A stretch of 64,000 nucleotides of DNA from NCBI RefSeq assembly GCF_041381155.1, contig NC_091144.1, forward strand, positions 3,703,501-3,767,500, read 5' to 3'. Positions 60,601 through 64,000 of this stretch are shown here, in pieces. Numbering within the stretch: the first letter of the stretch is position 1; every line of letters starts with the position of its first letter. The position numbers and the translations under genes were made by a program. The notes beneath the pieces were generated by a model. It did not search any database. It saw nothing but the letters and a program-made list of their open reading frames with translations, and was not told where the DNA came from. The DNA comes from Argopecten irradians. Lineage: Eukaryota; Mollusca; Bivalvia; Pectinida; Pectinidae.

Positions 60601-63600
60601 TTCTGTTTCGTTTTCTTTCGGCTTTAAACGTTTCTTACCTAACATTGGGGTTATTTTCTAACATATTTCCCCTAGTTCTGTCACATTCTAGTCTTGCAGA
60701 TCAGCGAATACTATCTGACATGCCCTACTGTAATACCCTTGCTGTCTAGTCTACCTATATTCCATTTTCCGACCCCTCCCACACACCGTCACCCTCCCAC
60801 AACGTCTCGAAGGAGTTAGACCAGTTTGCACTCGTAACATTACTGTCGTCATTCCCGTGGTCAGGTTTAAAGATAAAAGAAATGATGATATGATCAATGC
60901 CTACACAATACTAGAAATAACTCACCTTCAAAGGTCCTAACAGTCATTACGTCATAGAACAGTTAAACTACTCACAGTGATAGAAATTGCGCCATATCCA
61001 CGTACAATGTATAATGTGTGTGATTGAATATCGATATAGAGTAAACACTGCGTTTTTATAACGTCTAATTACATGAACGGTATACAAATATTCCATGATC
61101 GGAAAATATTAATAAAGGACAGGTTGATATAAATCTCTATAGACTAGATCTAACATACAATGCATTGCAAAACAGCTTTGACATTTATGGAAGCTTTGCA
61201 TTGAGATTAAATGTAACTTTTATTGAATTGCAATGACGTATTCAATCAATGTTAAAGTAAATATAGTAAGAGTAAAGATTTGGGTTACTTTTGAAATACT
61301 AGTAAAGATGCTCCACGGCTGACAAATGATAATTTTTCTCTATCAGAAACAGGAGCAGACGATTTAGTATTTTTCTTTAGTTATAAAAGTTACTTACTTT
61401 ACACTATTACCACCATTGGAAATTCTGACCTTCTTATTTTATTTCAAGATAAAAATATTAAAAATAATTAATTGCATCCCGAAAAAATTCCATGGCACTA
61501 TATCTTATATGGAATGCAGTACTGACTGCGCATGCACCGAAAGCAAAATCAATTATTTTATATTATTTTTCAGTTAATTAGACATATATATATACACGAT
61601 TAAACACCAATTATTGTTCAAATGATGTGTACCATGTATGCTCTGTCGGCGGTGGAGCATCTTTAACAGTTATAGGTGTTTAGGGAAGTAGCAGGTGAAG
61701 AAGCTGGAGAAAGTTCGCAGTACCCGGAGAAAATCGCCGAACCGCTTTCAGTGCTTGGTAACGTCCCCGTGTAGTTTCGTGACCCTGTGGTATCCAGGTG
61801 GTTTGTTTGGACAATCAGTGAAGTGGAATTATACTATATTAATGGAGGTTTCAACAGGGAATCTATATACATAATTTGCTTGTGATTAAGTAGTTGTAGA
61901 ATGCTATTGAGATTGTAGTAAAAACCGTTTTCATTTTTAAATTACTTTAATTATTTTAAACACTGAATGGACACTAATTAATATTAAAATGGTCCGTCGT
62001 ATTTTTGTCAACAGAGTCCACTCACAGTTCGCGACGAAGACATTGAAAGTGATACTTATATATAAACAAACATAGTCAGGCATCACTTCTGAGCTTAACG
62101 GCATACACACTTCATCTTGATAACTTGGTTCACTTTCACATTTCTATTTACTGTTACAACAAACTGAGAGCTCAAACTGTCTACAACAGCTAAACTGTTG
62201 GAAGCCAATATAAACATACAGGAAATAATAGCACAAATAGTCATAACAAAACTGATTTAGGCGTCTATCCTGTAATTAGAATCTTATTATCTACTTCACG
62301 ATTCGTATATTGACCTACCACAAGTACCGTTATCATTCTTATGTTCGTAATGACAATCTGTTGCCTGTATGTTATACTACCTGCCTTCTCAGCAGGTGAA
62401 CCATTTTTTGAGAATCCAAATTAACAAATGATGATACCTTGATGGAGCGTGAGCATTGCAATAATTTCTATAAATTATGTCTTTCATAACACATTGGATG
62501 TCAACGCGGTCATAAACATAAGGCCGAATACCAAGCACGCCAGACTCCATACTAAGGAATACAATGATCGGCCAAGGAATAATGGTGCTGCTTGGGTTAC
62601 CTGCTACTAATCTAGGCACATTATTGAAACCATGAGACGCTGCGATATGTTACATGTACAGGGTATATTATGTTAGTATGTAATTTGTTATGTAATTAAA
62701 TGACGATAGGTATGAGACAATGAAGTAATTCCAACCGTATGGACAAAACAAAATTGTCAAATATTCGAGGCGATCTGCCCCTTTATCAAGACACACAAAA
62801 CGAACACGATTACATAATAGGATACGAGCAGTAATGCGGGATGACGATAGGTATATACACATAAAGGTTAATTACTCGAATTTGGTTTTTGGCATGATAA
62901 ATACGTAGTGATACATAAGCGCGTGTATAAAAGAATCGGTGGTCAATATAAGTTTGTGAATTCAATATAAAGTAACAATATCGTAGAAATCTACAGACGA
63001 GGAGTAATCATCTGTAGGTGTGAACTACGAGGAATTTGGTTGTTTGTCAGCATAAGAAGCTTGACGTGTGGGGAGTGATATCCTTCCCCATCCCGAATGG
63101 AATTATTGTTCTCTCATACGATTCACCAAATTGTGTATCTACCATTGGCATGGCAGCATGATTGATGTGACGTGAATGATCTATTTCTAGACAACCAGTG
63201 GAGATCCTGTCAACTATGATTTAGATATTTACCTATATATGATAATGATTATTTAGAACTTTAATAAATGGTGTTTTAAACATTAAGATTAGCGCAACTT
63301 AAATCATAAAAAGGAAAAAGGGAAATATGTGTTTGAGATAGTGAGTTAATTACACAAAAAGAATGCATTTTTATAAAAGAATAAATTAAAAGCTCACACA
63401 TCAAATCATTTGCAATGCCCTGTATTTAAAAGTTTTTTATATTTTGTGTTGTATACACATAAAATACATTGTTGAAATCTATTCCTGACAATCTCTAGCT
63501 ATATGTCAATTTGACTAGTACGGATACTCGTTGAACTCCATATGAGATAGGCCAGTTGAATGTCACTGCATGATTCCGTCACGCAGCCAGTAAACGTAAA

Positions 63601-63951
63601 CTCGGTGTACCTTTTCTCTTCATGCCGTTGTTCCTTCCTTTTCAGTAAGTAAGGCATGTCATACATAGTGTTACGACAAAAGTTTATTCAACTCTTGAAT
63701 AAAACAGAACCATGGAAGCTATATCAGGTTTTGATGTCCATTGTTACTGCTGGACCTGTACTGTGTTGTCCTCAATTTTGAAATGCATGCATGACTTTAT
63801 TGAGCAGAGTATCTGGAGAAGGTTACATGCTATTTGTATTGTATGGGAAGAAGACTTATAAGTTTCCTTTGTTCTATTTCAGTATTTCGAACTGAGGTAT
63901 GGAGCTGTCGCTGTACGCAGATTTGCATCAATTTGTGGAGCCATGGTAGAC
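54299..63951 (+). CDS. SLC5-family sodium/solute symporter, 5' part (two exons; runs off window)
   Basis: Exons 54299-54637 and 63883-63951 join in phase 0 to give 136 codons. SLC5 proteins couple sodium entry to uptake of monocarboxylates, vitamins, iodide or sugars at the plasma membrane. A first membrane segment lies at about residues 9-29 (VDFVVFALVMLASILIGTYY), a second at about 50-69, and a third at about 79-103. The block SNQSSIMMLGYPVETYLFG matches the conserved SxxSxxxxLGxPxExYxFG of SMCT/SMVT/NIS members. The junction reads VNE|YFELRYG, matching the family's YEYLELRF. Typical members exceed 500 residues, so most of the gene lies beyond 64000. Substrate cannot be assigned. The ATG context AAACATGA and the conserved N-terminus fix the start. 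Confidence 0.88.
55513..57772. repeat. 24/25-bp minisatellite in SLC5 intron 1, about 92 copies
   Basis: The unit is GAGATGGTGACTGACTTATT plus TGTTT or TGTT. The first third (to ~55940) is dominated by a variant, GCAGGTGACTGACCTAATTG or GCAGGTGACTGACTTCATTG. The rest is GATGGTGACTGACTTATT. 24-bp units (8 codons) allow short frames such as 56426-56626, which are not genes. Confidence 0.95.
57773..61305. other. SLC5 intron 1, non-repetitive part
   Basis: No further exon recognised. Frames at 58697-59038, 58986-59281 and 59547-59804 have no known domain or splice-consistent context. A G9-10/A7 run lies at about 57826-57842 and a TA microsatellite at about 58776-58790. Confidence 0.45.
61306..61662. 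mobile_element. TTAA-type MITE, family member 3, inverted (SLC5 intron 1)
   Basis: Reverse orientation relative to copies 1 and 2: AGATGCTCCACGGCTGACAA at the left, GGCGGTGGAGCATCT then TTAA at the right. Internal stretches such as ACACCAATTATTGTTCAA are shared with the other copies. Confidence 0.85.
61663..63882. other. SLC5 intron 1, distal part
   Basis: No exon recognised before 63883. A short GC-richer patch at about 61680-61810 (AGTACCCGGAGAAAATCGCC) resembles dispersed repeat sequence, not coding sequence. Frames at 62389-62619 and 62668-62862 are unsupported. Confidence 0.4.
63883..63951 (+). CDS. SLC5-like coding exon 2
   Basis: 23 codons, YFELRYGAAV-like (YFELRYGAVAVRRFASICG, then AMVD). 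Acceptor TATTTCAG|TAT, donor GAC|GTAAGT. Too short for ordinary ORF finding; recognised from the family motif and matching phase. Confidence 0.85.
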
Positions 63952-64000
63952 GTAAGTGTGAATAGGCGCTGATTGCCGAACTGGATGTACGGTGCTAATT

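Overview
This is a eukaryotic, AT-rich, repeat-dense stretch of animal nuclear DNA. The intron-split genes with GT-AG junctions, the MITEs, the tRNA-derived SINE, the jockey/CR1-type retrotransposon tails and several long minisatellites suggest a lophotrochozoan, most likely a bivalve mollusc. The phylum is inferred, not proven. There are no operons, prokaryotic signals or CRISPR arrays.

Layout. (1) 1-13905 holds a segmental tandem duplication with a ~6.3-kb unit. Copy A is 1-6336, copy B is 6337-11407, and a truncated copy C (11408-13905) is split by a 2,120-bp TA-flanked DNA transposon (11431-13550). Copies A and B each carry a broken zinc-finger ORF on the minus strand, flanked by related ~155/180-bp repeats, and a MITE with ~66-bp inverted ends. 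(2) 13906-17565 holds a SINE, palindromic foldback elements and the frameshifted 3' end of a non-LTR reverse transcriptase. (3) 17566-25044 (+) holds the only complete gene, arsenite methyltransferase AS3MT: nine coding exons, 366 codons, all four redox/arsenic-binding cysteines present. Its introns carry a 33/34-bp minisatellite, a TTAA-flanked MITE, a large palindrome and a MITE nested in a 47-bp repeat. (4) 25045-28640 is 3' flank with MITEs, a degenerate repeat and a retrotransposon C-terminal relic. (5) 28655-57772 is dominated by five unrelated tandem arrays: 57 bp x ~200, 22 bp x ~131, 83 bp x 4, 20 bp x ~207 and 24/25 bp x ~92. Together they make up about 21 kb of 29 kb. (6) 54299-64000 (+) holds the first two coding exons of an SLC5-family sodium/solute symporter (SMCT/SMVT/NIS-like). 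Its 9.2-kb first intron contains the 24/25-bp array, and the gene runs off the window.

The two genes are independent: a cytosolic arsenic-detoxifying enzyme and a plasma-membrane transporter. Most other long open frames come from tandem repeats whose units lack stop codons. The features most worth a second look are the 57-bp array, whose near-invariant core is a coding-like 13-codon ATG-to-TAA frame; the 22-bp array, open in all six frames; the transposon with repeated TCGGAC motifs at both ends; and the zinc-finger codons that form a 45-bp palindrome.
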